Shown here piece after piece: positions 28,572 to 34,676 of a DNA stretch of 34,676 nucleotides (the first letter of the stretch is position 1; every line of letters starts with the position of its first letter). The position numbers and the translations under genes are program-made. Origin of the DNA: a virus; IMG/VR virus record IMGVR_UViG_3300030060_003698, positions 1 to 34,676 of that record; one strand, 5' to 3'. The notes beneath the pieces were generated by a model that was not told the origin of the DNA, made no database searches, and was given only the letters and a program-made list of their open reading frames with translations.

Positions 28572-28600
28572 ATTATAGCATAAAATATAAAAGTATACAA
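28572..28600 (-). promoter_or_regulatory. Strong sigma70-type early promoter (leftward)
   Basis: On the minus strand: TTGTAT (28600-28595) as -35, a 17-base spacer, and TATAAT (28577-28572) as -10, with TGC directly before it making an extended -10. Host RNA polymerase should use it directly. Transcription would start near 28565 and run into the early genes. Confidence 0.8.
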
Positions 28601-28635
28601 CTATATAGATTAATATAGTAATAATGTTTACAAAC

Positions 28636-28668
28636 TGTAACAATAGGGGTGGTGTAGCAAATGTTACA
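28636..28668. promoter_or_regulatory. Inverted repeat upstream of the early promoter
   Basis: TGTAACA (28636-28642) and TGTTACA (28662-28668), 19 bases apart, about 36 bases upstream of the -35 box. Similar half-sites (TGTTTACA 28625-28632, TTTACA 28675-28680) flank it. Possible activator or repressor site for the early promoter. Confidence 0.45.
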
Positions 28669-28713
28669 CAAATATTTACATAGGCGGGGAACTTAAATAT
28701 ATTCTACAAATGT

Positions 28714-29163
28714 TTATTGCTTTGGTTCTATGCGAATTGCGAGTTCTGGAGCTTGGATGTTAACAGTTTCTACTGATTCACCAACTACTTTACCTAGGGA
28801 GTCTAATATTTGTGCTGCTGTTTGAAGTTGACCTTTTGATACAGCTTTGTTGAAAAGTCTCATACGCATAGCTTGTAAGCGTGGAATCATTTTATCTCTT
28901 TCTTTAAGCCAATCTTGATCATTCCATTCTTTAACTTTATTCCAATCAGCCCAACCTGTTGTTTCTGAAATACCTTCTCTATGAGAATGTTCTATTACTA
29001 GTTGTCTGGTAGTTTTACCTTCTAGCTGTTTTGAATATAAACGTTGGCAACGAGCTTCAATTACTGCTCTTGAGTTAGTACCTCCTGTATATTTTTGCAC
29101 TCTAGGTTTACGTTGAGGAGCAGGAAGGTCGTAATTTAGGTTGTTAATGAAAGATTCAGCCAC
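28714..29163 (-). CDS. terS: Terminase small subunit
   Basis: 149 aa with a GTG start. Pro/Arg-rich start, then TNSRAVIEARCQRLYSKQLE and TRQLVIEHSHREGISETTGW, an HTH-like region, and WNKVKEWNDQDWLKERDKMI followed by RMRLFNKAVSKGQLQTAAQI and LDSLGKVVGESVE, a pattern common to terminase small subunits of the DUF/HTH type. It would recognise the pac/cos site and recruit the large subunit. It is divergent from the large subunit, unlike the usual order. A palindrome AGACTTAGTCT (29164-29174) touches its start. Confidence 0.75.
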   Translation of the reverse strand: MAESFINNLNYDLPAPQRKPRVQKYTGGTNSRAVIEARCQRLYSKQLEGKTTRQLVIEHSHREGISETTGWADWNKVKEWNDQDWLKERDKMIPRLQAMRMRLFNKAVSKGQLQTAAQILDSLGKVVGESVETVNIQAPELAIRIEPKQ

Positions 29164-29174
29164 AGACTTAGTCT
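29164..29174. promoter_or_regulatory. Palindrome at the start of terS
   Basis: AGACTTAGTCT: 5-base arms around one T, directly before the terS start in the 94-base divergent space to terL. It could be a repressor site or part of the packaging-recognition region. Confidence 0.4.
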
Positions 29175-29257
29175 TTGAGGGGGTTAATATTCTGATGATA
29201 GCCTTAAAAGTATGAAATGCGAAAGAAAATGAGTAATATTATGAAAAAAAGGGTAAT

Positions 29258-30505
29258 ATGAGCTTGAATGAGATCAGTTTGAGGTATGCACAGGGGGAGG
29301 TGTTTAATAGTGAGAAGAGGTTTAGGGTGTTGGTTGCTGGAAGAAGGTTTGGAAAGAGTTATTTAAGTTGTATTGAACTGTTAAGAGGTGCTATCAATCG
29401 ACCTGGAGAGGTTTATTTCTATTGTGCTCCTACTTATCGTATGGCAAAGGATATTGCATGGAAGGAATTGAAGAGATTAACACCTAACACATGGATAAAA
29501 GCTAAAAATGAGACAGATTTAAGGATTGATCTGATAAATGGATCAAGTATTGAGTTAAAGGGAACTGAAAATGCAATGGCATTGAGAGGTAGAAGTTTAG
29601 CTGGTGTTGTATTGGATGAAGCTGCGTTTATGGAACGTGATGTATGGGCAGAGGTTATCAGACCTGCTTTGGCTGACAAACAGGGTTGGGCACTTTTCAT
29701 CTCAACACCTGATGGTACTGCCAGTTGGTTTTATGATATGTGGTGCTTTTGTGGTGAACAGGAGTGGGATGATTGGCAGAGGTGGAGTTTTACTACGATT
29801 GAAGGGGGTAATGTAAAAAAAGAGGAAGTTGAAGCTGCTAGATCACAATTAGATGGAAGAACTTTTAGACAGGAATTTGAAGCAAGTTTTGAGAACTTAA
29901 CAGGTCTTGTTGCTGTTAGTTTTAGTGATGAGAATATTGATAAGGAAATAGCTGATTTACATATGCTTCCTTTGTTAATTGGATTGGATTTTAACGTGGA
30001 CCCTATGGCAGGGATCTGTGCTGTAAAACACAATAATACACTATATGTCTTCGATGAGATTATGCTGACAGGTGGTGCTACCACTTGGGATTTTGCAGAG
30101 GAAGTTACTAGAAGATATGGGGTGGATCGAAGAATTATTGCCTGTCCTGACCCTACTGGTAGTGCAAGAAAAACAAGTGGGGTGGGAGTTACTGATCATA
30201 CGATTCTTAGAAGGTCTGGTTTTACTGTTATGAGTCCTAGATCACCTTGGAGAATCAGAGATAAAATTACTGCCGTTAATACTGCTTTATATGATGCTGA
30301 TGGAGAAAGAAGAACATTAATACATCCTAGATGTAAAGAATTGATAAAAGCACTTAGAACTCTGACTTATGCACCGAATACTGGACTGCCTAATAAGAAT
30401 TTAGGTGTAGACCATGCTTTTGACGCATTTGGTTATCTTTGTTTACAACAATTTAATTTGGCAAAACCAGAGACATTAGGTCAAACTGCGTTTAGAATAT
30501 ACTAA
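29258..30505 (+). CDS. terL: Terminase large subunit
   Basis: 415 aa, complete. ATPase: Walker A AGRRFGKS (27-34), Walker B VVLDE (117-121), coupling motif STP (149-151). Nuclease: GLDFNVDP with Asp244, ACPDPTGS with Asp298, and VDHAFDAFGY with Asp385/Asp389, together the RNase H-like acidic cluster. It pumps DNA into the procapsid and cuts it. First plus-strand late gene; no strong promoter is obvious in the divergent space upstream, so late transcription may start farther inside or need a factor. It is followed by a run of tiny basic genes rather than by the portal. Confidence 0.95.
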   Translation: MSLNEISLRYAQGEVFNSEKRFRVLVAGRRFGKSYLSCIELLRGAINRPGEVYFYCAPTYRMAKDIAWKELKRLTPNTWIKAKNETDLRIDLINGSSIELKGTENAMALRGRSLAGVVLDEAAFMERDVWAEVIRPALADKQGWALFISTPDGTASWFYDMWCFCGEQEWDDWQRWSFTTIEGGNVKKEEVEAARSQLDGRTFRQEFEASFENLTGLVAVSFSDENIDKEIADLHMLPLLIGLDFNVDPMAGICAVKHNNTLYVFDEIMLTGGATTWDFAEEVTRRYGVDRRIIACPDPTGSARKTSGVGVTDHTILRRSGFTVMSPRSPWRIRDKITAVNTALYDADGERRTLIHPRCKELIKALRTLTYAPNTGLPNKNLGVDHAFDAFGYLCLQQFNLAKPETLGQTAFRIY

Positions 30506-30524
30506 GAACTACCTAATTCTTACT

Positions 30525-30605
30525 ATGCCTTACCATACTGGAATGAAAAAAAAGAAAAAGAAGAAGAAGGGAGGTAAAAAGCGTAGTGAATGTTCCTGTA
30601 AATAA
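30525..30605 (+). CDS. 26-aa poly-lysine peptide
   Basis: ATG 30525, TAA 30603-30605. MPYHTGM is followed by eight lysines and GGKKRSECSCK. The Lys run uses both AAA and AAG, which argues for selected protein sequence rather than a homopolymer artefact. Similar 'MPYH...KKKK' peptides occur in marine phages (from memory). A DNA-neutralising or nucleoid-like role in packaging is possible. Its end overlaps the next gene by 20 bases. Confidence 0.55.
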   Translation: MPYHTGMKKKKKKKKGGKKRSECSCK

Positions 30606-30747
30606 AACTCTTTACGCTAGAGTAAAAGCCGAAGCCAAGCGTAAGTTCAAGGTATATCCTAGTGCTTATGCAAATGCGTGGCTTGTACGAGAGTACAAGA
30701 AACGTGGTGGCACTTACCGAGTGGAGAAGAAACGTGGCAAAAAGTAG
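30586..30747 (+). CDS. 53-aa basic YPSAxANAW-module protein
   Basis: GTG start, TAG 30745-30747. LYARVKAEAKRKFKVYPSAY, then ANAWLVREYKKRGGTYRVEK and a KKRGKK end. The core is the same module that appears twice in the 540-aa early protein at 18973. Strong positive charge and neighbours suggest nucleic-acid binding. It overlaps both neighbours (20 and 14 bases). Confidence 0.7.
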   Translation: MNVPVNKTLYARVKAEAKRKFKVYPSAYANAWLVREYKKRGGTYRVEKKRGKK

Positions 30748-31012
30748 CCCAAATCCAAGAGCAAAGGGTGGTTTAACTCGTTGGTTTGAAGAAAACTGGG
30801 TTGATGTAAAAACTGGTAAACCTTGTGGCCGTAAAAAAGGCGAAAAAAGAGGCTATCCAGCTTGCCGACCTAGTAAACGTGTATCAAGTAAGACACCTAA
30901 GACTGTTGGAGAAATGACAGCTAGTGAAAAAGCACGTTTTAAACGTGAAAAAACTAGCAGTAAGAAGATAACATATCAACATAGACGTAAAAAAACCAAA
31001 AAAAGGAGTTAG
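30734..31012 (+). CDS. 92-aa basic DUF5872-like protein
   Basis: GTG at 30734 gives AKSSPNPRAKGGLTRWFEEN; an in-frame start at 30662 would lie within the previous gene. The block LTRWFEENWVDVKTGKPCGR, then KRGYPACRPSKRVSSKTPKT is typical of small phage proteins annotated DUF5872 (RWF..WVDV...CGR...YP.CRP). The two Cys in CGR and ACRP may bind metal. The C-terminus is Lys/Arg-rich. A virion or DNA-binding role fits its place beside the packaging genes. Confidence 0.75.
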   Translation: MAKSSPNPRAKGGLTRWFEENWVDVKTGKPCGRKKGEKRGYPACRPSKRVSSKTPKTVGEMTASEKARFKREKTSSKKITYQHRRKKTKKRS

Positions 31013-31014
31013 AA

Positions 31015-31122
31015 ATGGCAAAATCAGCGGCAATGAGTAGATGTTTAGGGTATATTTCTAGTGTAAGGAAGGGCAAAAAGAAAAAGTCCTCCAAAAAATC
31101 AACAAAATCTAAGAAAAAATGA
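31015..31122 (+). CDS. 35-aa Lys/Ser-rich peptide
   Basis: ATG 31015 (aggagtt upstream), TGA 31120-31122 overlapping the next start as ATGA. MAKSAAMSRCLGYISSVRKG then KKKKSSKKSTKSKKK. The tail resembles a histone-like, DNA-neutralising end. The good ribosome site and the overlap support it. Confidence 0.6.
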   Translation: MAKSAAMSRCLGYISSVRKGKKKKSSKKSTKSKKK

Positions 31123-31259
31123 TTGAAATTACTGATGAGATGCTTGATGCTATTGAAGCAGTAAAAGGCAAACGTAATCCTGCACTCTGGGATAACAGAT
31201 GTCAACAATATTTGCTAAATAGCAAGAAAGGTACTGTAAAAAAGTCAACAACAAGTTAA
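31119..31259 (+). CDS. 46-aa small protein
   Basis: ATG 31119, TAA 31257-31259. MIEITDEMLDAIEAVKGKRN is an acidic helix, followed by PALWDNRCQQYLLNSKKGTV and a basic end. Coupled to the preceding gene by ATGA. Unlike its neighbours the N-terminus is acidic, so it might pair with a basic partner. Confidence 0.6.
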   Translation: MIEITDEMLDAIEAVKGKRNPALWDNRCQQYLLNSKKGTVKKSTTS

Positions 31260-31291
31260 ACTATTTATAAATACTCTTTTTTCTTTGGATC

Positions 31292-31708
31292 ATGGCATTT
31301 TTTCGTGGAGAGGAAGGTTCTGTTAACTTTAAGAACGCTTCTGGTACTACTGAGGCAGTAGTTTCAACTACAGGTTGGACTTTAGATACTACAAAAGATA
31401 CTTTAGATGTTACTGCTCATGGTGCTACATCTAGATCATTCGTTGGTGGACTTATTTCTGCATCTGGAACTGTTGATTTTTTATATACAGCAGCAAGTGG
31501 TAATGAAACTGCAAACTTATTAGCTGATGTTTTAACTACAGAAGATGCTGGCGATGCACAATTTGAATTATTTTTAGATACTTCTGGCACTAAAAAAGTA
31601 AGTTTTTCTGGAATTGTTACAGGAACAAGTTTATCTGCTACAACAGGCGATCTTGAAACTGTAAGTGTTAGCTTTATTTCTTCTGGTGCTATTACCAACG
31701 CTGCATAA
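31292..31708 (+). CDS. Major tail (tube) protein
   Basis: 138 aa. MAFFRGEEGSVNFKNASGTT, then TTGWTLDTTKDTLDVTAHGA and TSRSFVGGLISASGTVDFLY, ending in GDLETVSVSFISSGAI. The 'W.l....d..DvT.hG..sr.fv.GL.s..g' pattern is a common marine-siphophage major tail protein signature. It would form the tail tube around the tape measure. It lies between the terminase and portal genes, not beside the tail terminator and chaperone where siphophages usually keep it. It is followed without gap (TAATG) by another tiny basic gene. Confidence 0.8.
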   Translation: MAFFRGEEGSVNFKNASGTTEAVVSTTGWTLDTTKDTLDVTAHGATSRSFVGGLISASGTVDFLYTAASGNETANLLADVLTTEDAGDAQFELFLDTSGTKKVSFSGIVTGTSLSATTGDLETVSVSFISSGAITNAA

Positions 31709-31833
31709 TGCCTAAAGGTTCTTATTCAGTTAAGCAACGTAGATTAGCTGCGCTTGCTCCACCACGGGATAAAATTACAGCTGCGGATCTTAAAAAGTTA
31801 CGTTCTAAAACCCAAAAGAGAAAAAAGAAGTGA
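31708..31833 (+). CDS. 41-aa basic peptide
   Basis: ATG shares its A with the tail-protein stop; TGA 31831-31833. MPKGSYSVKQRRLAALAPPR, then DKITAADLKKLRSKTQKRKK. Two short helices with a basic end; the overlap with neighbours on both sides (TAATG, GTGA) supports it. Confidence 0.6.
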   Translation: MPKGSYSVKQRRLAALAPPRDKITAADLKKLRSKTQKRKKK

Positions 31834-31979
31834 AACTTACCACTCGCCAAAAAAATCTATTAGAAAAACATTCTGAACATCATAGCGATAAGCATATGGA
31901 GTTTATGAAAAGGCGAATGAGAGCAGGAGATACTTTTACCCAAGCCCATAAAAAGGCACAAGCGAAGGTAGGAAAATGA
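31830..31979 (+). CDS. 49-aa His/Lys-rich peptide, GTG start
   Basis: GTG 31830 overlaps the preceding stop (GTGA); TGA 31977-31979 overlaps the next ATG. MKLTTRQKNLLEKHSEHHSD, then KHMEFMKRRMRAGDTFTQAH. Helical, with a His cluster. Small proteins with 'HS.HHS.KHM..M...M..G.sF..AH..A' occur in many marine phages near the portal (from memory). Confidence 0.65.
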   Translation: MKLTTRQKNLLEKHSEHHSDKHMEFMKRRMRAGDTFTQAHKKAQAKVGK

Positions 31980-32245
31980 GAAAACGTAAAGGAGTAAGTT
32001 TAACATTGGGTCGAGGGGAGAAGTCTCGCAAAGGGGGACTGACTGCAAAAGGTAGAGCAAAATATAACCGTGCCACTGGTAGTAATTTAAAAGCACCCGT
32101 TACTAAAAAATCAGGTCTTACTGAATCGGAAAAGAAAAGAAGAAAGAGTTTTTGTGCAAGAATGTCGGGTATGCCAGGTCCATTAAAAGATAAAAAAGGA
32201 CGTCCTACTAGAAAGGCGTTAGCATTAAAACGTTGGAGGTGTTAA
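31976..32245 (+). CDS. 89-aa basic protein with conserved 'FCARM.GM' motif
   Basis: ATG 31976 overlaps the previous stop (ATGA). LTAKGRAKYNRATGSNLKAP is followed by KKRRKSFCARMSGMPGPLKD and KALALKRWRC. The 'R.K.FCARM.GM...d..G.pT.ka.aL..W.C' block is a widespread small phage protein family next to portal or terminase genes. Two end cysteines and high charge suggest nucleic-acid or metal binding; no tested function is known to me. It ends right before the portal start, with GGAGG inside its last codons. Confidence 0.75.
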   Translation: MRKRKGVSLTLGRGEKSRKGGLTAKGRAKYNRATGSNLKAPVTKKSGLTESEKKRRKSFCARMSGMPGPLKDKKGRPTRKALALKRWRC

Positions 32246-33688
32246 ATGACTTACGCAATTCCTGGTCAAATTAGAACAAAAATTATTACCTCTACCACCG
32301 TTGGAGGTACTGATAGCCCTTTTACTCGTACAAGAGCAGTCTTGGATATGATGAAAGGTTGGGAAATAATGAAGGCTGTCACAGAAGGTACAGAGTATCT
32401 AAGAGAGAACTCTGAAGCATTCTTACCATTAGAACCAAGAGAAGATTATACAGCTTACATGGCAAGAGTAAATCGTGCTGTATTTTCTCCTTTTACACAA
32501 AGATTAATCAGAGCAGCTACAGGTCTTGTATTAAGAAAACCAATATCACTTATAGGTGATCCTTATTGGACAGAAACTTTTAAAATGGATGTCGATGGTT
32601 GTGGATCAGATTTAGATGAATATGCAAGAAGAATACTTATGTGTTCGCTTACTTATGGTCAAAGTCATATTCTTGTAGATTATCCTTCGCCATCTGGTGC
32701 TGTCAGTCTTGCAGAAGAACGTCAGCAAAACCGTAGGCCATATTGGATTGAAGTTGACCCTAATAATTTATATGGTTGGAGATTAGATAGGGAATCAAAT
32801 TATGGGAACTTGATACAGGTGAGACTTGCAGAAAAAGCTGTATTGCCTGATGGAGATTTTGGAGAAAAAGTATTTGAACAGATAAGAGTAATCGAACCAG
32901 GTAACTATCGAGTGTTTCGTAAATTAGATCAGATTGATGAGATGTATGATGTGAATGATAATTCTTACGCTGGTGAATTTGATGCTCAGACTACAGGTGA
33001 TGAATATAAAGAAGTTGAATCTGGTGACTTTTCTCTTGGTGAAATACCTTTAGTTACTATTTATTCTGGAAAAACAGAAAATTTAGTAAGTAAACCACCT
33101 TTACTTGATATTGCATATTTAAATCTTGCACATTTTCAAAGACAAGCTGATTTAATTCATAGTTTACACGTTGCATCTCAACCAATGCTTGTAATGGAAG
33201 GATATGATGATCAGACTAAGGATGTTGCTATTTCTGTTAACTATGCAATGGCAACTCAACCAGGTAATAAAGTTTATTATGTAGAACCAGCTTCTAGTGC
33301 TTTTGACGCTCAATCATCAGAAATAAAAGAATTACAGATGCAGATGGCAACATTAGGAATTAGTACATTATCACAACAGAAGTTTGTAGCTGAATCTGCT
33401 GATGCAAGAAGATTAGATAGAGTTGATACTAATTCTATGCTCGCTATGGTTTCTATGGAATTAGAACAAAAACTTCAAAAATGTTTTAATTTATCTGCTA
33501 ATTATGTAGGTATTGAACCACCAGAAGTAAAGATTAGTAGAGACTTTGATATTGAAAGATTAATTGGACAGGATATTACAGCATTAACATCATTATTTGA
33601 TCAACAAATTATAGATAGAGAAGAATTTAGAGATATTTTAGTGCAGGGAGAAGTATTACCTTCAGCGAATGAGGTCAAATCTGAATAG
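32246..33688 (+). CDS. Portal protein (DUF4055-like)
   Basis: 480 aa with a strong ribosome site (GGAGG). N-terminus: ILDMMKGWEIMKAVTEGTEY-type helix, then FLPLEPREDYTAYMARVNRA and VFSPFTQRLIRAATGLVLRK, then MCSLTYGQSHILVDYPSPSG. These match portal proteins of the DUF4055 type found in marine phages. The C-terminus holds the usual helix and EEFRDILVQGEVLPS tail. It forms the ring at one vertex through which DNA enters. A scaffold-like gene and the capsid gene follow. Confidence 0.85.
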   Translation: MTYAIPGQIRTKIITSTTVGGTDSPFTRTRAVLDMMKGWEIMKAVTEGTEYLRENSEAFLPLEPREDYTAYMARVNRAVFSPFTQRLIRAATGLVLRKPISLIGDPYWTETFKMDVDGCGSDLDEYARRILMCSLTYGQSHILVDYPSPSGAVSLAEERQQNRRPYWIEVDPNNLYGWRLDRESNYGNLIQVRLAEKAVLPDGDFGEKVFEQIRVIEPGNYRVFRKLDQIDEMYDVNDNSYAGEFDAQTTGDEYKEVESGDFSLGEIPLVTIYSGKTENLVSKPPLLDIAYLNLAHFQRQADLIHSLHVASQPMLVMEGYDDQTKDVAISVNYAMATQPGNKVYYVEPASSAFDAQSSEIKELQMQMATLGISTLSQQKFVAESADARRLDRVDTNSMLAMVSMELEQKLQKCFNLSANYVGIEPPEVKISRDFDIERLIGQDITALTSLFDQQIIDREEFRDILVQGEVLPSANEVKSE

Positions 33689-33702
33689 TTTGGTAAACTA
33701 AA
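33689..33702. repeat. Related palindromic motif (third, degenerate copy)
   Basis: TTTGGTAAACTAAA shares the GTAAACTAA core of the two 14-bp copies at 18504 and 25519. It lies between the portal stop and the next gene. Confidence 0.3.
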
Positions 33703-33722
33703 GAGCAAGTATATAAATTACT

Positions 33723-33875
33723 ATGACGAAATCTTTAGATAAGGTTCTTCAATCTGATGGATCTTATAAATGGGAGATGGTTGAATTTCAGCCAGAAGAA
33801 GCTGAAACTAAAACCACAACAGAAACTAAAAAGAAAGTTTCAAAAAAGAAAACTACTAGCCCACTATCTGACTAA
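33723..33875 (+). CDS. 50-aa small protein between portal and scaffold
   Basis: ATG 33723, TAA 33873-33875. MTKSLDKVLQSDGSYKWEMV, then EFQPEEAETKTTTETKKKVS and KKKTTSPLSD. The end is Lys/Thr-rich and disordered. It lies 34 bases after the portal stop and 7 bases before the scaffold start. Structural accessory role possible. Confidence 0.6.
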   Translation: MTKSLDKVLQSDGSYKWEMVEFQPEEAETKTTTETKKKVSKKKTTSPLSD

Positions 33876-33882
33876 TTAATTC

Positions 33883-34620
33883 ATGGCAATCGAAGAAAAA
33901 GTAATTCAGCCTGAGTCTGTGACCAACGCTGAACAGCCCGTGGCTGAAACTGCTTCACAACCAACTCAACCACAAGCTCCTAATTTAGATTCTGTAAAAG
34001 CAGAATATGAAAATCAATTATCTGCATTGCGAAAACAAGTAGCAGATGGAGAGGAAAAATTTAAAGGTATTAAAACCAAACTTGATGATGTTTACAAGCA
34101 AAAAGATCAGCAACGTAAACAGGAGTTAGAAGATCAAGGTCAATGGAAAACTCTTTGGGAAGAGGCAAATAAAACTGCTCAAGAAAGAGAACAACAAATT
34201 TCAACTTTGTCACAACAATTAGAAGATATGAAAACTTCTAATGAGATGGCTTCTACAAAACAAACAGCTTTAGCTGCTATTAGTAATTTAGGTGCTATTA
34301 ATGCAGAGCAAACTCTGTCATTATTGCAAAGCAATTTACAAAGAAATGCTGATGGTAAAGTTGTTATTTTAAATGGTGGAGTTGAACAAGATTTAACTAC
34401 ATACTTAACAAGTCTTAAAAATCCTGGAAGTGGTTGGGAACATCATTTCAAGCCTAGTAGTGCTGCTGGAATGGGTGCAAAACCAACTCCTACATCAAAC
34501 GTGGGTGGAGGGCAGGCAAATCCTTGGAAAACGGGCAATATAACTCAACAAATGCTAATATCAGAACAGAACCCTCAACTTGCAGTAGTGCTCAAGCAGG
34601 AGGCTCAAAAAAGTAGTTAA
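33883..34620 (+). CDS. Scaffold-like capsid assembly protein
   Basis: 245 aa. A disordered Gln/Pro/Thr-rich start (residues 8-32) is followed by a long coiled coil (about 38-125: YENQLSALRKQVADGEEKFK, then DDVYKQKDQQRKQELEDQGQ and EREQQISTLSQQLEDMKTSN). A C-terminal part follows, with a Gly/Asn-rich linker and a helix (QMLISEQNPQLAVVLKQEAQ). Charged coiled coil, disordered ends and position just before the capsid gene are what one expects of a scaffold (DUF4355-like). It would guide the shell and then be lost. Confidence 0.75.
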   Translation: MAIEEKVIQPESVTNAEQPVAETASQPTQPQAPNLDSVKAEYENQLSALRKQVADGEEKFKGIKTKLDDVYKQKDQQRKQELEDQGQWKTLWEEANKTAQEREQQISTLSQQLEDMKTSNEMASTKQTALAAISNLGAINAEQTLSLLQSNLQRNADGKVVILNGGVEQDLTTYLTSLKNPGSGWEHHFKPSSAAGMGAKPTPTSNVGGGQANPWKTGNITQQMLISEQNPQLAVVLKQEAQKSS

Positions 34621-34638
34621 TCTCTGTGAGATTAATGC

Positions 34639-34655
34639 CTTAGTCCGTGACTAGG
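34639..34655 (+). promoter_or_regulatory. Hairpin in the leader of the capsid gene
   Basis: CTTAGTC (34639-34645) pairs with GACTAGG (34649-34655), allowing one G-U, with a 3-nt loop. It is not followed by T, so it is not a terminator. It sits in the 56 bases after the scaffold stop, just before where the capsid gene must start, and could stabilise or tune the capsid mRNA. Confidence 0.4.
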
Positions 34656-34676
34656 GGATCGCAAAAACTTAAAAAA

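Noticed and set aside
30540-30575. A-rich stretch as sequencing artefact
   Set aside because: The run alternates AAA and AAG codons in one frame and ends in a proper stop with an overlapping next gene, so it looks coding.
30662-31012. Longer form of the DUF5872-like protein starting at 30662
   Set aside because: The first 24 codons would lie out of frame within the previous real gene; the GTG at 30734 gives the normal family N-terminus.
1-34676. tRNA genes, integrase/attachment site, insertion sequences, photosynthesis genes
   Set aside because: No cloverleaf, recombinase motif, IS end or psbA/hli-like protein was seen on either strand; a tRNA search program would be decisive for the first.
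34621-34676. Terminal direct repeat joining the two window ends
   Set aside because: The last bases do not recur at the start of the window, so the ends cannot be closed from the sequence given.

Overview
The window is most of the genome of a tailed phage with a lambda-like, non-contractile (siphovirus-type) tail. The DNA is clearly AT-rich. Many small proteins resemble, from memory and without a search, families found in marine cyanophages of Prochlorococcus/Synechococcus, so a marine picocyanobacterial host is the best guess; it is not proven. No integrase, tRNA, rRNA, CRISPR array, DNA polymerase, helicase/primase, photosynthesis gene or recognisable endolysin is visible. The left edge lies inside the major capsid gene and the right edge lies just upstream of where that gene should start. 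The window is therefore probably one genome opened in the capsid gene, with part of that gene missing.

Layout. (1) 1-7170, plus strand: capsid C-terminus, terminator, head-tail connector, head closure, gp10-like neck/tail completion protein, tail terminator, tail assembly chaperone with an apparent +1 frameshift, tape measure, gpM, a short gpL, and a fused gpK/gpI protein (JAMM peptidase plus ubiquitin-like fold). (2) 7173-14345, plus strand: gpJ-like tip protein, tail fibre, then small accessory and membrane proteins, including a 55-aa zinc protein with a TTG start. (3) 14380-16250, minus strand: an island of four genes, three with signal peptides and one with membrane helices. (4) 16296-16934, plus strand: three small genes. 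(5) 16900-29163, minus strand: the presumed early module. It holds a Sak3-like annealing protein, a RusA resolvase, a PD-(D/E)XK nuclease, an RHH/replication-like protein, zinc-binding and acidic small proteins, a gp88-like protein, and a 540-aa protein whose C-terminal half resembles the anti-CRISPR AcrVA2 family. The small terminase is the first gene of this strand. (6) 29258-34620, plus strand: large terminase, a run of tiny lysine-rich genes with the major tail protein embedded in it, portal, and scaffold.

How it fits together. Late genes run rightward from the large terminase through the capsid to about 16.9 kb. Early genes run leftward from about 29.2 kb, with a good promoter at 28572-28600. 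Both transcription programmes converge at 16900-16934. Recombination appears to be an annealing protein/exonuclease/resolvase set. DNA polymerase and helicase functions are presumably supplied by the host.

Most unusual points: the AcrVA2-like chimera and its repeated YPSAxANAW module, which also occurs as a separate gene beside the large terminase; the repeated hairpin + TTAATTAA + start-codon architecture in front of early genes; the JAMM/ubiquitin-like fusion without an NlpC domain; the small terminase being divergent from the large; and the cluster of tiny basic genes around the major tail protein.
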